DNA of 51,083 bases from an uncultured Pedobacter sp. (GCA_946478755.1 CAMLDJ010000012.1:1-51083); one strand, 5' to 3'. Shown: positions 17,777-26,714, counted from the stretch's first letter. Program-made: numbers and translations. Notes: generated by a model not told the origin, from the sequence alone.

Positions 17777-18532
17777 TTAGATGAGCCCCTGTAAAACGCT
17801 GGTCTTAATCAATTGTGCGGTATTTTTACAGTCAGATTTTGCCAGGATATTCTTACGGTGCTTTTTTACAGTCTGTTCGCTGATGAAGAGCTTTTCGCCA
17901 GTTTCAACGCTGCTCAATCCCTCGGCTATACACTTGATGATATCTATTTCCCGCTTGGAGAAGCGGGCTACATTTGCTGGTTGGTCGTCTACACCCAGAT
18001 TCATAAAGGAAGGTTCGCCATTGATGCCGATCAGAGAAAATTTATACGTATTAAAATTGGTCAGGTGATCAATACGTGTATGGATATTAAGCGATTTTCC
18101 AAATCTCCCCGAAGGATCCAGACTAAGCATGATGGCCTGGTGGTTAAATAACGCATATTCACCATTTTTTAACCTTCCTTTAAGACAGTAATTTACCTTG
18201 TATTTTAAAAGCTTTTCGGGACCGACGTTTTTGTAGAAAAAATCAGAAACCGCTGCTTCTGCTTTAACTATAAAATCTGTTTCATCGGGATGCCCAATGC
18301 TCAGAATATCATTAAATGTTACCGTTTCGTGATCAAAACCATGGATCTCATTAATGGACGCACTTACATTGGAAATCGACATGTCATGAAAGTCAATAAT
18401 GTAATAATAGAAAGGCCCCGTACTAATGATGGAATTGGTTAAATCATCAAAGCTGATTTTTGGAAATGATGTATTTTCGAGAGCCCTGTTATTCTGCCAA
18501 ACGTTGTGGAGTTTTTGTATTTCAATGTTCAT
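17777..18532 (-). CDS. LuxR-family transcriptional regulator with PAS-like sensor part
   Basis: 251 residues. The C-terminal 60 residues form a LuxR-type helix-turn-helix (FSKREIDIIKCIAEGLSSVE, then ISEQTVKKHRKNILAKSDCK). The N-terminal 170 residues look PAS-like (IIDFHDMSISNVSASINEIH, then GFDHETVTFNDILSIGHPDE), a fold used by a group of Bacteroidetes LuxR regulators without a receiver domain. No phosphorylatable receiver Asp region is seen, so it is not a classic response regulator. It is convergent with PUL1 across the lipocalin remnant. Its target genes are unknown. Confidence 0.85.
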   Translation of the reverse strand: MNIEIQKLHNVWQNNRALENTSFPKISFDDLTNSIISTGPFYYYIIDFHDMSISNVSASINEIHGFDHETVTFNDILSIGHPDETDFIVKAEAAVSDFFYKNVGPEKLLKYKVNYCLKGRLKNGEYALFNHQAIMLSLDPSGRFGKSLNIHTRIDHLTNFNTYKFSLIGINGEPSFMNLGVDDQPANVARFSKREIDIIKCIAEGLSSVETGEKLFISEQTVKKHRKNILAKSDCKNTAQLIKTSVLQGLI

Positions 18533-18767
18533 GTAGGATGTCGGTTTAATTTAGATGAAGCCAATATACAGTTAAACACAATAAATCCATTCAAATACCA
18601 CTAAATAGGTGTGCAACGCCTGGCAAGGGTATGTGTCTGGCGGAGGATGGAAAGACCTTTGTTCATCTGTCTCATTTTAAAACTTTCATCCTCAGTAACC
18701 TACGAGTCAGCCGATGCTAAAACCTTTATCTTAGGAAACTGTTTAAGAGAGAGATCGAAGAAACATT

Positions 18768-18953
18768 ATGGAAAAAGAACTAAACAATGCCCATCCGGAA
18801 GAAATAGAGAAAACCGAGGGAGCAAGTGCTGAATTTGAAGCGCTTGTAGAAAAGGTAAACGTGGATCAGGCGGCCATCGATGAGGCGCGTGAAGCTGTCG
18901 GAGATGATGAAGAGAAGATTCGCGAGTATCTGATCAACAATCGTGGTCTTTAA
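18768..18953 (+). CDS. Small acidic protein of unknown function
   Basis: 61 residues, strongly acidic and predicted helical (EFEALVEKVNVDQAAIDEAR, DDEEKIREYLINN), with no signal peptide or membrane segment. I do not recognise the family. The C-terminal half has a regular heptad-like pattern. It ends 47 bases before the radical SAM gene on the same strand, so the two may be cotranscribed and this may be a partner of that protein. The 235 bp before it contain no other gene I can support. Confidence 0.55.
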   Translation: MEKELNNAHPEEIEKTEGASAEFEALVEKVNVDQAAIDEAREAVGDDEEKIREYLINNRGL

Positions 18954-19000
18954 ACCGGCTGTCATGGTGGTTCGTAATCGTAACACCAATCCCACCACCT

Positions 19001-20077
19001 ATGCTGCACAAGAAGAAGATTGAAGATTTATTGAGCATTCATCAGATTTATCATGAACCTGGCATCTGGGAATATTTGCGTGCACGGGAAATCCGGGAAA
19101 GGTATCCTGATGCCGAACTGATTGAAGTAGAGGTGCACAACCAGATCCCTGAGCTGTTTGGCTTTGAAGGCTCCCTGGAAAATTGGCTGTGGAATAAGAG
19201 GAACGTATTAATTTTGGGCGTAAAGAAAAGTCTGAGCGCCAGGGTGAACACGAGAAGTTCACATTGGGTTGCACCATCTCAGTCCAATGGATGCACCATG
19301 TCATGTTCCTACTGCTACGTTCCCCGAAGGAAAGGCTATGCCAATCCCATCACTATTTTCGTGAACATTGAGCAAATTATTGGCTATTTGACACGTCATG
19401 CTGCAAGGCAGGGTCCTAAGGTCATGCCCGATCTGATAGACCCGGAATATTGGGTGTATGAAATTGGGGAGAATGGAGACTGCAGCGTGGATGCAGCGAT
19501 TTGCGATAACGTAAAAGATCTAATAAGGCTATATGCTTCATTACCTAATGCTAAACTTACGTTTGCCACCAAGTTTGTAAACCCTGCCATACTGGAGTAT
19601 GATCCCAGGAGAAAAACAAGAATCCGCTTCAGTTTGATGCCACATGGGATCTCCAAACTTGTCGACGTGAGAACAACACCAATCTCGGACAGAATTGCCG
19701 TTATGAATGAATTCAGACGGGCGGGATATGAAGTGAATGTGAGCTTTGCGCCGGTCGTTTATTACCCGGGTTGGCTGGACGACTGGCGTAGCTTGTTCCT
19801 GGAGCTGAATGATGTACTGGATGAGCAGACAAAGGGACAGCTTTCAACAGAAATTATATTCCTGACACATAACGAGCCCTTGCATGAAGTCAATCTCCTG
19901 TGGCACCCGAAAGCTGAAGAGGTCTTGTGGACCCCAGAAGTGCAGCAAGTGAAATACAGTGAGAGCGGACAGCGGAATGTTCGCTATAAAAATAACCTGA
20001 AAAGGGAAATTGTGAACGATCTCGTAGGGCTTTGTACAGAGCTGATCCCATATTGTAAGATCCGGTACGCATTTTAG
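19001..20077 (+). CDS. Spore photoproduct lyase-like radical SAM protein
   Basis: 358 residues. The radical SAM cluster motif is CTMSCSYC (Cys98, Cys102, Cys105; CxxxCxxC) within SNGCTMSCSYCYVPRRKG, which is characteristic of the spore photoproduct lyase (SPL) group. Later blocks (LTFATKFVN, RIRFSLMP, YEVNVSFAPVVYYPGW) fit the partial TIM barrel. Bacteroidetes do not make spores, so this is an SPL-family protein with another or unknown role, perhaps a nucleic-acid repair or modification reaction. The start ATG at 19001 gives the usual family length. The neighbours are two small acidic proteins and a methyltransferase. Confidence 0.85.
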   Translation: MLHKKKIEDLLSIHQIYHEPGIWEYLRAREIRERYPDAELIEVEVHNQIPELFGFEGSLENWLWNKRNVLILGVKKSLSARVNTRSSHWVAPSQSNGCTMSCSYCYVPRRKGYANPITIFVNIEQIIGYLTRHAARQGPKVMPDLIDPEYWVYEIGENGDCSVDAAICDNVKDLIRLYASLPNAKLTFATKFVNPAILEYDPRRKTRIRFSLMPHGISKLVDVRTTPISDRIAVMNEFRRAGYEVNVSFAPVVYYPGWLDDWRSLFLELNDVLDEQTKGQLSTEIIFLTHNEPLHEVNLLWHPKAEEVLWTPEVQQVKYSESGQRNVRYKNNLKREIVNDLVGLCTELIPYCKIRYAF

Positions 20078-20279
20078 CTGGCATCTTTAAAAGACTTGTC
20101 AGCTTAAGCTAAGAAATGACGGAACAAACGGATAAACGGTGTAGCTTCAGTCGTATCTGGCCGGGAGAAAATGTAAACTTTAACTTTTTTTATTTGTTGA
20201 ACACTTTACCGAAACTTACATAGAAAGCGAAGGAAAAAAAGGTGAATAAACAAGGTGAATCTAACGGGAAAATTAACAG

Positions 20280-20621
20280 ATGAACGAAGAAAATAAACAA
20301 AGTGGTTCCCTGTTCTCCGGACAGGAGCCACATCAGAAAGAAGATATGGATCAGGCTTCAAGGGCCAGTGAGGCATCATTTAGCCTGGAAACAGAAAAGG
20401 GACTTACTCCCGATGCTGAGGAGTATAATCAGGGGGAAGAGTCGGGAAATGTAAGGCAGGTGAAGCGGGAGGATGATGCCGACGCTGATCGTATGCCCGG
20501 CGAGGGTATAGTGAATATCGATGACGCTGAGGACGACCCCGACTTGGATGCAGGTGAGTATGACGTGGACAGCGAAGACCTGAAAGGCCTGGAGCCTACG
20601 GATGATGATGACTCCTTATAA
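20280..20621 (+). CDS. Acidic, low-complexity protein of unknown function
   Basis: 113 residues, rich in Asp, Glu, Ser and Gly (NIDDAEDDPDLDAGEYDVDS), with no hydrophobic core; it is almost certainly disordered. There is no signal peptide. I recognise no family with certainty. Short acidic proteins like this are common in Sphingobacteriaceae and often stress related. It follows a 202-bp gap after the radical SAM gene and precedes the methyltransferase by 17 bases, so it is probably cotranscribed with the latter. Confidence 0.55.
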   Translation: MNEENKQSGSLFSGQEPHQKEDMDQASRASEASFSLETEKGLTPDAEEYNQGEESGNVRQVKREDDADADRMPGEGIVNIDDAEDDPDLDAGEYDVDSEDLKGLEPTDDDDSL

Positions 20622-20638
20622 CCTAATTTTTTACTTGA

Positions 20639-21484
20639 ATGGAAACACAAGCAGAACAGATCCGGGAACAGCAAAAGCTGTCCTGGAATAAATTTTCCCC
20701 CGGATGGAGAAAATGGGATGAGTTTACGATGAATTTTCTAAAGCCTATGGGTGATGCGATTATCGCGAATCTTCAGCTGAAGGATAAAGATCGGGTGTTG
20801 GATGTTGCAACGGGAACCGGTGAGCCCGGACTTACCATTGCTAAGTTAATACCAAACGGGAAGGTGACGGGAATTGATCTTGCAGAGGACATGCTGGCTA
20901 TTGCTGCTGAGCACGCCAGATCAATGGGACTAAGTAATTATGAGACGCTAAATGTTGATGTTTGCCAATTGATTTTTGAAGACAATACGTTTGATGCCAT
21001 TAGCTGCCGGATGGGATTTATGTTTTTTCCAGATATGCGCTTGGCTGCGAGCCAGATGTACAGGGTCTTGAAACCGGGTGGAAGACTTTCGACAGCTGTT
21101 TGGGATGGCCCACAGCATAATAATTGGATTACCACAATTATGAGCGTTATTCAAAAACATATTGTCACTCCTCCGCCTGAACCTGGTGCTCCAGGCATGT
21201 TCCGCTGTGGCGAGCCGGATTTAATACCAAACCTGCTTAAAGAAGTTGGTTTCAGGGACATTGTAACTCAACAGATTAGTGATAAGGTTGATTATCTGAG
21301 TTTTGACCGTTATTGGGAGATTATGCTGGATATCGGTGCACCGATTGTTGCTGCGCTGAGTGGCGCTGATGAAAGTACTATAGCAAAGATTAAGGCTGAG
21401 GTATCCGAGTTATTTGAATCCAAAAATGAAGGAGGAGTGTCTGCACTGGAATATGCAGCGTCGGTAATTACAGCAGTGAAGTAG
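20639..21484 (+). CDS. Class I SAM-dependent methyltransferase (UbiE-like)
   Basis: 281 residues. Motif I is VLDVATGTGEPG (53-64), the SAM glycine loop; an acidic residue ends strand 2 (VTGIDLAEDML). The motif IV region is NTFDAISCRMGFMFFPDM, followed by VLKPGGRLSTAVWDG. The pattern matches the UbiE/COQ5 and Methyltransf_11 group, which methylates small molecules such as quinones or lipids. The N-terminus (SWNKFSPGWRKWDEF) is typical of UbiE-like proteins that are not UbiE itself. The acceptor is unknown. Confidence 0.85.
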   Translation: METQAEQIREQQKLSWNKFSPGWRKWDEFTMNFLKPMGDAIIANLQLKDKDRVLDVATGTGEPGLTIAKLIPNGKVTGIDLAEDMLAIAAEHARSMGLSNYETLNVDVCQLIFEDNTFDAISCRMGFMFFPDMRLAASQMYRVLKPGGRLSTAVWDGPQHNNWITTIMSVIQKHIVTPPPEPGAPGMFRCGEPDLIPNLLKEVGFRDIVTQQISDKVDYLSFDRYWEIMLDIGAPIVAALSGADESTIAKIKAEVSELFESKNEGGVSALEYAASVITAVK

Positions 21485-21522
21485 ATCATGTTAAATAAAG
21501 TCCTGATGCCCGACAGCATTTA

Positions 21523-22608
21523 ATGCGAAAATTATTACAGAAAGTATTTTCTTCTTTGGTGATCCGACTGGCAAACAAGTACGGTAGCAGGCCGGACGGC
21601 TTAAGGATTCATGATGCGCTAACGGCACTCTATGAGGATATCAGAAAACGACCAGGTAAGCGGGGCCAGCTCATCGACCTCAGCAGTCAGCACCGCATCA
21701 TCATTTTTTCGGATCAGCACAAAGGCGACCGGAGCCTTCGAGATGATTTTGCCCTATCAGAGCAGAATTATTTAGCGGCGCTTGACTATTACGATGCAAA
21801 GGAATATTTATACTGTAATTTAGGTGACAGCGAGGAGCTTTGGGAAAATATGGTGCTGGATGTGATCAAACACAATAAAGCAACTTTTGAAGCTGAGAAG
21901 CGGTTTCTACGCCGGAATGCATATATAAAGCTCTTTGGAAACCATGATCTGTATTGGGACAATGACCCGCGGGCAAGCTTCATGCTCCAAAAGATATTTG
22001 GACAAAAGATTAAAGTTTATGAGGGGATTGTTTTCAATCTTCTAATCAACAAACAGCCTTTGAGTCTGTTTATGACACACGGACACCAGGGCGATCTGCA
22101 AAGTGACGGAAACTGGTTCAGCAAATGGTTTGTATCTACCATATGGGGGCCACTACAGTCTTATTTACGGATCAATCCAAACACGCCGGCTTATGACAAC
22201 CAGCTAAAATCCGAACACAATCAATTCATGTATAACTGGACGGCGAAACATTTAAATCTTGCACTAATTACCGGCCATACACACCAGCCGGTATTTAATT
22301 CGCTTACCCATCTGGAAAGAACCTATATCAGGCTCGACGAGGCAAAAAAGAGGGGAGATCAGGCTACTGTTCAAAAATTGGAAGCAGAACTGCTGACGGG
22401 AAACGTCAGCGGTGCAACGTCACCAAGACTGGAGCATTCAAAAAACACCTATTTCAATACCGGATGCTGTTGTTTTAGTGATGGTGACATTACTGGCATC
22501 GAACTGGAAGATGGGAAAATCAGGCTCATTGAATGGAAAAAAGATAGTCATAACATTCCACAAAGAATCATTCTGGAAGAAACTGCGATTGAAAATCTGC
22601 TTGGATAA
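21523..22608 (+). CDS. Calcineurin-like metallophosphoesterase
   Basis: 361 residues with the complete di-metal motif series: SDQHKGD (Asp64, His66), GDSEELW (Asp102), FGNHD (Asn140, His141), MTHGHQGD (His186, His188) and GHTH (His252, His254). No signal peptide is evident. Between the last motif and the C-terminus is a charged helical insert (about 265-300), then NTGCCCFSDGDITGIELEDG. Substrates could be cyclic nucleotides, phosphoproteins or lipid phosphates (LpxH is related), but none is indicated. It lies 38 bases after the methyltransferase on the same strand. Confidence 0.85.
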   Translation: MRKLLQKVFSSLVIRLANKYGSRPDGLRIHDALTALYEDIRKRPGKRGQLIDLSSQHRIIIFSDQHKGDRSLRDDFALSEQNYLAALDYYDAKEYLYCNLGDSEELWENMVLDVIKHNKATFEAEKRFLRRNAYIKLFGNHDLYWDNDPRASFMLQKIFGQKIKVYEGIVFNLLINKQPLSLFMTHGHQGDLQSDGNWFSKWFVSTIWGPLQSYLRINPNTPAYDNQLKSEHNQFMYNWTAKHLNLALITGHTHQPVFNSLTHLERTYIRLDEAKKRGDQATVQKLEAELLTGNVSGATSPRLEHSKNTYFNTGCCCFSDGDITGIELEDGKIRLIEWKKDSHNIPQRIILEETAIENLLG

Positions 22609-22642
22609 GGGAAAAAGTCACTGCAGTGATGCCGCGGCTTTG

Positions 22643-22954
22643 CTATAGTTTTTCTGTCTTTGCCAGAAAGTTGTCCACCGCCTCTTTAATATCAATATCC
22701 ATCCGGTCAGCCAATACAATCAGCCACCAGATACTTTCGCCCAGTTTGTGTTCCAATTCGGTTTCCGTACCGGCTTTCGGCCAGCGCTGCTGCTGCGACA
22801 TGGTATGACGGCCCACCAGAGCATCGGTTAAAAATGCCAATGCATCTTCTTCTATAGTCCATTGGCTGCCATGGTGCAAAAGCTCAAGTTTGTGATATTT
22901 TTTTCTAAGCGCTAAAGAGCGTTGTATGATATTGTCAAAATTATTGTTGTCCAT
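22643..22954 (-). CDS. MazG-like all-alpha NTP pyrophosphohydrolase domain protein
   Basis: 103 residues, all helical. The pattern ELEHKLGESIWWLIVLADRM followed by DIDIKEAVDNFL matches the acidic metal-binding helices of MazG-like and dUTPase-2-like pyrophosphohydrolases, which cleave NTPs to NMP and PPi. The N-terminal half is less typical (IEEDALAFLTDALVGRHTMS). The AraC regulator gene lies 71 bases upstream on the same strand. It is convergent with the metallophosphoesterase. The family call is likely; the substrate is unknown. Confidence 0.65.
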   Translation of the reverse strand: MDNNNFDNIIQRSLALRKKYHKLELLHHGSQWTIEEDALAFLTDALVGRHTMSQQQRWPKAGTETELEHKLGESIWWLIVLADRMDIDIKEAVDNFLAKTEKL

Positions 22955-23025
22955 TTTTTTTTGGATGTTTAAATTGATATCAGCGTGTATTGCTGGTTGA
23001 AAGGATTTGATATTCCAATTGTTGT

Positions 23026-23943
23026 TTAATTGAATGAGGCCCTGAACTCCAGGGGCGTGACATTTGTTTTTCTTTTGAATATTTTACTGAACGACTGTGG
23101 GTGCTCAAAACCTAGTTGGTAGGCTATTTCTGCTACTGTCAAATGGGATGTTGACAGGAACTCCTTTGCTTTTTCAATCAGCTTTTCATGTATGTGTTGT
23201 TGGGCATTTTGGCCAGTAAGTGAGCGGAGCATATCGCTTAAATACCTTGGCGAAACATGTAAGTGCTGCGCCAGGTATTCCACAGTAAGCAATCCCTTAG
23301 CCAATGGTTCTTCTTTGTCAAAATAGCCACTTAGTACAGCTTCCAGTTGCCTCAGTAAATCATTGTTTACCCCTTTGCGGGTAATGAACTGCCTTTTATA
23401 AAAGCGGTTGCTATAATTCAGCAGGACCTCAATATAAGAGATCATCAGGTCCTGACTGAAATCATCAATAGTCCCGTTTAACTCCTGCCGAATGTTGTCC
23501 AGGACGCCTAGAATAGTAATCTTTTCTTTATCGGACAGATGCAATGCTTCATTGGCCTGGTAGCCGAAAAATCCGTAGGACTTTATGTTTTTACCCAAGG
23601 GGTAATTCCTAATAAAATCTGGGTGGATAAGCAATGAAAAACCTTCATATTCTTTGTCGTCACCAATAATTGAGATCAATTGATTAGGCGCAGTAAATAC
23701 CATACCACCTTCGTCAAAATCATAATAGCCCTGCCCGTAGCCAATCACTCCCTTCAATGTTTTCTTAAAGGAGATTTTATAGAAATTGAATAGAAAGGAT
23801 CTTTTGAATTGCATTTCATCCACCACCATTGTGGTGTTATCTACAAGACTGATCAGCGGATGCAAAGGTTTAGGTAAACCCAGCATCCCATGCAGCTCCG
23901 AAACTGAATCTATTCTCAAAGGGCTGATAATGTCTTTCTTCAT
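23026..23943 (-). CDS. AraC-family transcriptional regulator
   Basis: 305 residues. The C-terminal double helix-turn-helix (about 205-305) shows VEYLAQHLHVSPRYLSDMLR, LTGQNAQQHIHEKLIEKAKE, TVAEIAYQLGFEHPQSFSKI and TPLEFRASFN. The N-terminal 190 residues are the cupin-type AraC effector domain often found next to oxidoreductases. It starts 4 bases after the end of the SDR gene on the same strand, so the two form an operon and the regulator probably acts on it. Confidence 0.92.
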   Translation of the reverse strand: MKKDIISPLRIDSVSELHGMLGLPKPLHPLISLVDNTTMVVDEMQFKRSFLFNFYKISFKKTLKGVIGYGQGYYDFDEGGMVFTAPNQLISIIGDDKEYEGFSLLIHPDFIRNYPLGKNIKSYGFFGYQANEALHLSDKEKITILGVLDNIRQELNGTIDDFSQDLMISYIEVLLNYSNRFYKRQFITRKGVNNDLLRQLEAVLSGYFDKEEPLAKGLLTVEYLAQHLHVSPRYLSDMLRSLTGQNAQQHIHEKLIEKAKEFLSTSHLTVAEIAYQLGFEHPQSFSKIFKRKTNVTPLEFRASFN

Positions 23944-23947
23944 TTTA

Positions 23948-24757
23948 CTAAGGTACTAAATCTCCAAAGACCATATTGTTCATCTCCTTTACTGCTGCCT
24001 CAGCACCAATTTTCAGACGTCTGGCATATAACTGGTTGGCAAACTCTCCTGCAACATAGCGCAATTGTTTTTTACCATCCGTAGCGGCTTCGTACACCAC
24101 CTCAGCAATCCATTCCGCCGGTTCAAAATTAGCAGGATCCATCAGGTCAAATAATTTTTCCAACCCTTCTTCGTAGGCAGGGTGCCGGGCAACATCCAAT
24201 GATTCTCCTGCAAAATTAGTTTTTATGCCCCCTGGTGCGATGGTTTTGATACCAATGTGATGAAGACCCAATTCAAATGACATGCTTTCGCTCCAACCTT
24301 CCAGCGCCCATTTTGTTGCATGATATATGGAATCCAGAGGAAAAGTGAGCAGACCCCCAATAGAAGTTGTGGTAACGAATAATCCGTTTTTCTTTTTCCT
24401 GAAATAAGGGATGAAAGCCTGGGTGACCCGGATAACACCTAACAAATTGGTATCGAGTTGTTTCACCAGCTGCTCATCGGAAAGCGCTTCCAGCGCACCG
24501 ACTAATCCATAGCCAGCATTGTTTAACACGACATCGATATCACGTAATCCGATGGCTTCTTTTATCGTATTTTGAATTTGTTCTACATTGGTAACATCCA
24601 GCGGAAGGAGCGTTACATTTGGCAATGTAATCAACTCGGTTTCAGCAGCCGGGTTGCGCATCGTGGCGATCACGTTCCAGCCTTTGCTTTGAAATAATCT
24701 GGCAGTCGCTTTGCCTAAGCCTGAGGACGCCCCTGTGATGAAAATTGTCTTTTGCAT
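23948..24757 (-). CDS. Short-chain dehydrogenase/reductase
   Basis: 269 residues, classical SDR. The Rossmann motif is TGASSGLG (8-15), then NNAGYG (79-84), and the catalytic pair Tyr145 and Lys149 lies in YHATK. NAD(P) specificity is suggested as NADP by the Arg of MRNP after strand 2 (inference). The substrate is unknown; the partnered AraC regulator and nearby GNAT and esterase suggest a small-molecule or xenobiotic response. It is divergent from the GNAT gene across a 193-bp gap. Confidence 0.9.
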   Translation of the reverse strand: MQKTIFITGASSGLGKATARLFQSKGWNVIATMRNPAAETELITLPNVTLLPLDVTNVEQIQNTIKEAIGLRDIDVVLNNAGYGLVGALEALSDEQLVKQLDTNLLGVIRVTQAFIPYFRKKKNGLFVTTTSIGGLLTFPLDSIYHATKWALEGWSESMSFELGLHHIGIKTIAPGGIKTNFAGESLDVARHPAYEEGLEKLFDLMDPANFEPAEWIAEVVYEAATDGKKQLRYVAGEFANQLYARRLKIGAEAAVKEMNNMVFGDLVP

Positions 24758-24900
24758 TTTATTGTTATTTAACAGTACAATGCAAAAGTCCGAAGAAGTG
24801 ATCTGCCAGATGTGGCCATATTGCGGTTTATAGTAGCCAAAATGACGAGTCGTATCAGCAGGTAAAAAATTGGACTATTTACTTTATACAAATTGGATTC

Positions 24901-24930
24901 ATTGAGCGGTTTAATTGTTCAGTAACTTTG
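24901..24930 (+). promoter_or_regulatory. Bacteroidetes-type promoter for the GNAT gene
   Basis: ATTG (24901-24904) is followed after 18 bases by TAACTTTG (24923-24930), which fits the Bacteroidetes consensus TTG at -33 and TAnnTTTG at -7. The GNAT ATG follows 20 bases later. Confidence 0.5.
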
Positions 24931-24950
24931 TAACCACAATCAATTAACCA

Positions 24951-25472
24951 ATGGGAAGTATACAGGTTAAGAAAGCAACTATTGAGCATGTACATATCGT
25001 ACAACGCATCGGCAGAGAAACCTTCTCTGAGACATTTGCAGATAGCAATAGTGCAGCTGATATGAATAGGTATCTCGAGGATAGTTTCAACGAACATCAG
25101 GTGAGGACTGAGTTAAGTAATCCGGATTCATTGTTTTTTATTGCCTGGGATGATGAAGATCCAGTGGGCTACCTGAAACTAAATTCTGGGGGGGCACAAA
25201 CGGAAAAGCAAGATCATTCTGCGTTGGAAATTGAGCGGATCTATGTAAAAAGCAGCCATCATGGTAAAACAGTTGGCCAGCTTCTTTATGAAAAAGCTAT
25301 AAAAATAGCGAAACAGCAACGCACTTCCTACATTTGGTTGGGCGTATGGGAAAAAAATCCACGCGCGATAAGATTTTACGAAAAAAATGGATTTACTGCC
25401 TTTGATAAGCATATCTTCAAAGTGGGCGATGATGAACAGATGGACATCATGATGAAAAAAGAATTGCCATAG
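24951..25472 (+). CDS. GNAT-family N-acetyltransferase
   Basis: 173 residues in a single GNAT fold. The acetyl-CoA pyrophosphate loop is in LEIERIYVKSSHHGKTVGQL (motif A, here HGKTVG in place of the classical QxxGxG/A), followed by LYEKAIKIAKQ, and motif B is WEKNPRAIRFYEKNGF. The overall pattern resembles PaiA-type polyamine or amino-acid acetyltransferases. The substrate is unknown. It has its own promoter and ends 19 bases before the first copy of the 61-bp repeat. Confidence 0.9.
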   Translation: MGSIQVKKATIEHVHIVQRIGRETFSETFADSNSAADMNRYLEDSFNEHQVRTELSNPDSLFFIAWDDEDPVGYLKLNSGGAQTEKQDHSALEIERIYVKSSHHGKTVGQLLYEKAIKIAKQQRTSYIWLGVWEKNPRAIRFYEKNGFTAFDKHIFKVGDDEQMDIMMKKELP

Positions 25473-25491
25473 TGAATACCATCATGACAAT

Positions 25492-25552
25492 CATTTGCTT
25501 AACAAAATATTAATATACATATTTAAATGGCATTAGCTACTTTTGTTTTAAC
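25492..25552 (+). repeat. 61-bp direct repeat, copy 1 (orphan promoter)
   Basis: This 61-bp stretch is identical to 31066-31126 except for one base (A here, G in copy 2, in ATTTAA[A/G]TGGC). It contains a TAnnTTTG-type box, TACTTTTG, at 25538-25545 and the A+T-rich stretch AATATTAATAT. In copy 2 it stands in front of the PUL2 sigma gene. Here the promoter would fire to the right into the antisense strand of the broken esterase; no plus-strand gene follows closely. Confidence 0.85.
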
Positions 25553-25553
25553 A

Positions 25554-26536
25554 TTAATTAAATAAAGCACTTCTTAGCGCGTCAGCTGCCTGCTGTATAG
25601 AAGTTTGAATGGAATGAATGTGAGACAAAGGGTTTAGCAGACCATAATCGTGGATAAATCCTTTATATTCAGTTATAGTAGTTGGAACTCCTGCCTCATC
25701 CAGTTTTCTTGCGTAGGCCAGTCCTTCATCGTGCAGAATGTCATTTTCGGCGATCTGAATATAGGCTGTAGGCAATCCTTGCAGTTCAGTCAGAGCGGCC
25801 TGAAGGGGTGAAGCATATTTGTTTTTACGGTCATTCAAATCCGGGAGATAATTGCCCCACATCCATTTCATTAATGGTGTGGTCAAAAATCTTTCCTGCG
25901 CAAACTTTTGATAAGAATCACGGCTAAAATCAGCGTCCGTAACCGGCCATAATAATACCTGTTGAAGTAATTTCGGTCCTTTTTTATCTTTGGCCATTAA
26001 AGCAACTACTGCAGCCATATTTCCACCAACACTATTTCCCGCAACAGCTATTCTGGTTCCGTCCACACCAATATCCTTTCCATTTTCGACAACCCATTTG
26101 GTCGCAGCATAGGCCTGATTAATGGCAACCGGGAATTGCGCTTCCGGTGAAGGGGTATAGTCCGGGAAAACAGCCACAGCTCCACTATTTACAACCAAAT
26201 CTGTTACTAATCTTTTGTGAGTGGGGTAGTCGCCCAATACCCAGCCACCGCCATGGAAAAACATAAATACCGGCAGTTCTCTTTTGCTCCTTTGGGCTTT
26301 ACAATATGGAGGTGGATAGTTTGTCCATCCTGGCTAATTGTTTTCTCAGATTCTTCGATGTTAGAATAATCATAGTCAACTGATTTTTGTGCGTTGACCA
26401 AAACTAATCTGGCTTCTTTAGGTTCCATTTGTTCTAGTGGAGTTCCATCACCACTGTTCAATGCTTTCAAAAATGCCCGGATTTCTTTGGAAATATTAGG
26501 ATCCTGAGCTGCTGGTGTGCCAATGTGTTGTGTCAT
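25554..26536 (-). pseudogene. Alpha/beta hydrolase (HSL-type esterase), split by a frameshift
   Basis: Two overlapping frames make up one esterase of about 325 residues. The first part starts at 26536 (MTQHIGTPAAQDPNISKEI) and reaches HLHIVKPKGAKE. The second carries the oxyanion motif HGGGW, DYTPSPEAQFP, the nucleophile elbow GNSVGG, and the C-terminal Asp and His (ENDILHDEG, GFIHDYG). The reading passes from one to the other near 26272-26290, in a run of AAAAG; shifting one base restores PVFMFFHGGGW. All catalytic motifs are intact, so the break is recent or is a sequence error. The elbow is GNSVGG rather than the usual GDSAGG. The family hydrolyses short-chain esters. If real, the mutation disables the enzyme. 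Confidence 0.8.
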
Positions 26537-26714
26537 AGTGTTAAATTTAAAGTAAATGTTCTGATCGTTGAACTAGTAATTCCTAAATAAGTTTTCTTTG
26601 TTAGAAGATACGATGCTTAAGCTATATAACTTACTGGAAGATTTTGTTCTACCAATAAAAAATATAAACATGCAGGGGCTTAAATTGTTTAATTGTAAAC
26701 TAAAATGAAGAAAC

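Noticed and set aside
18611..18767. Frame with GMCLAEDGKTFVHLSHF before the small acidic protein, vaguely like a cold-shock domain
   Set aside because: The resemblance is limited to a few residues, the RNP motifs are missing, and the frame has no credible start.
22618..22629. 12-bp palindrome TCACTGCAGTGA between convergent genes
   Set aside because: Short, without loop or T-tract; it may assist termination but one such palindrome is not remarkable.
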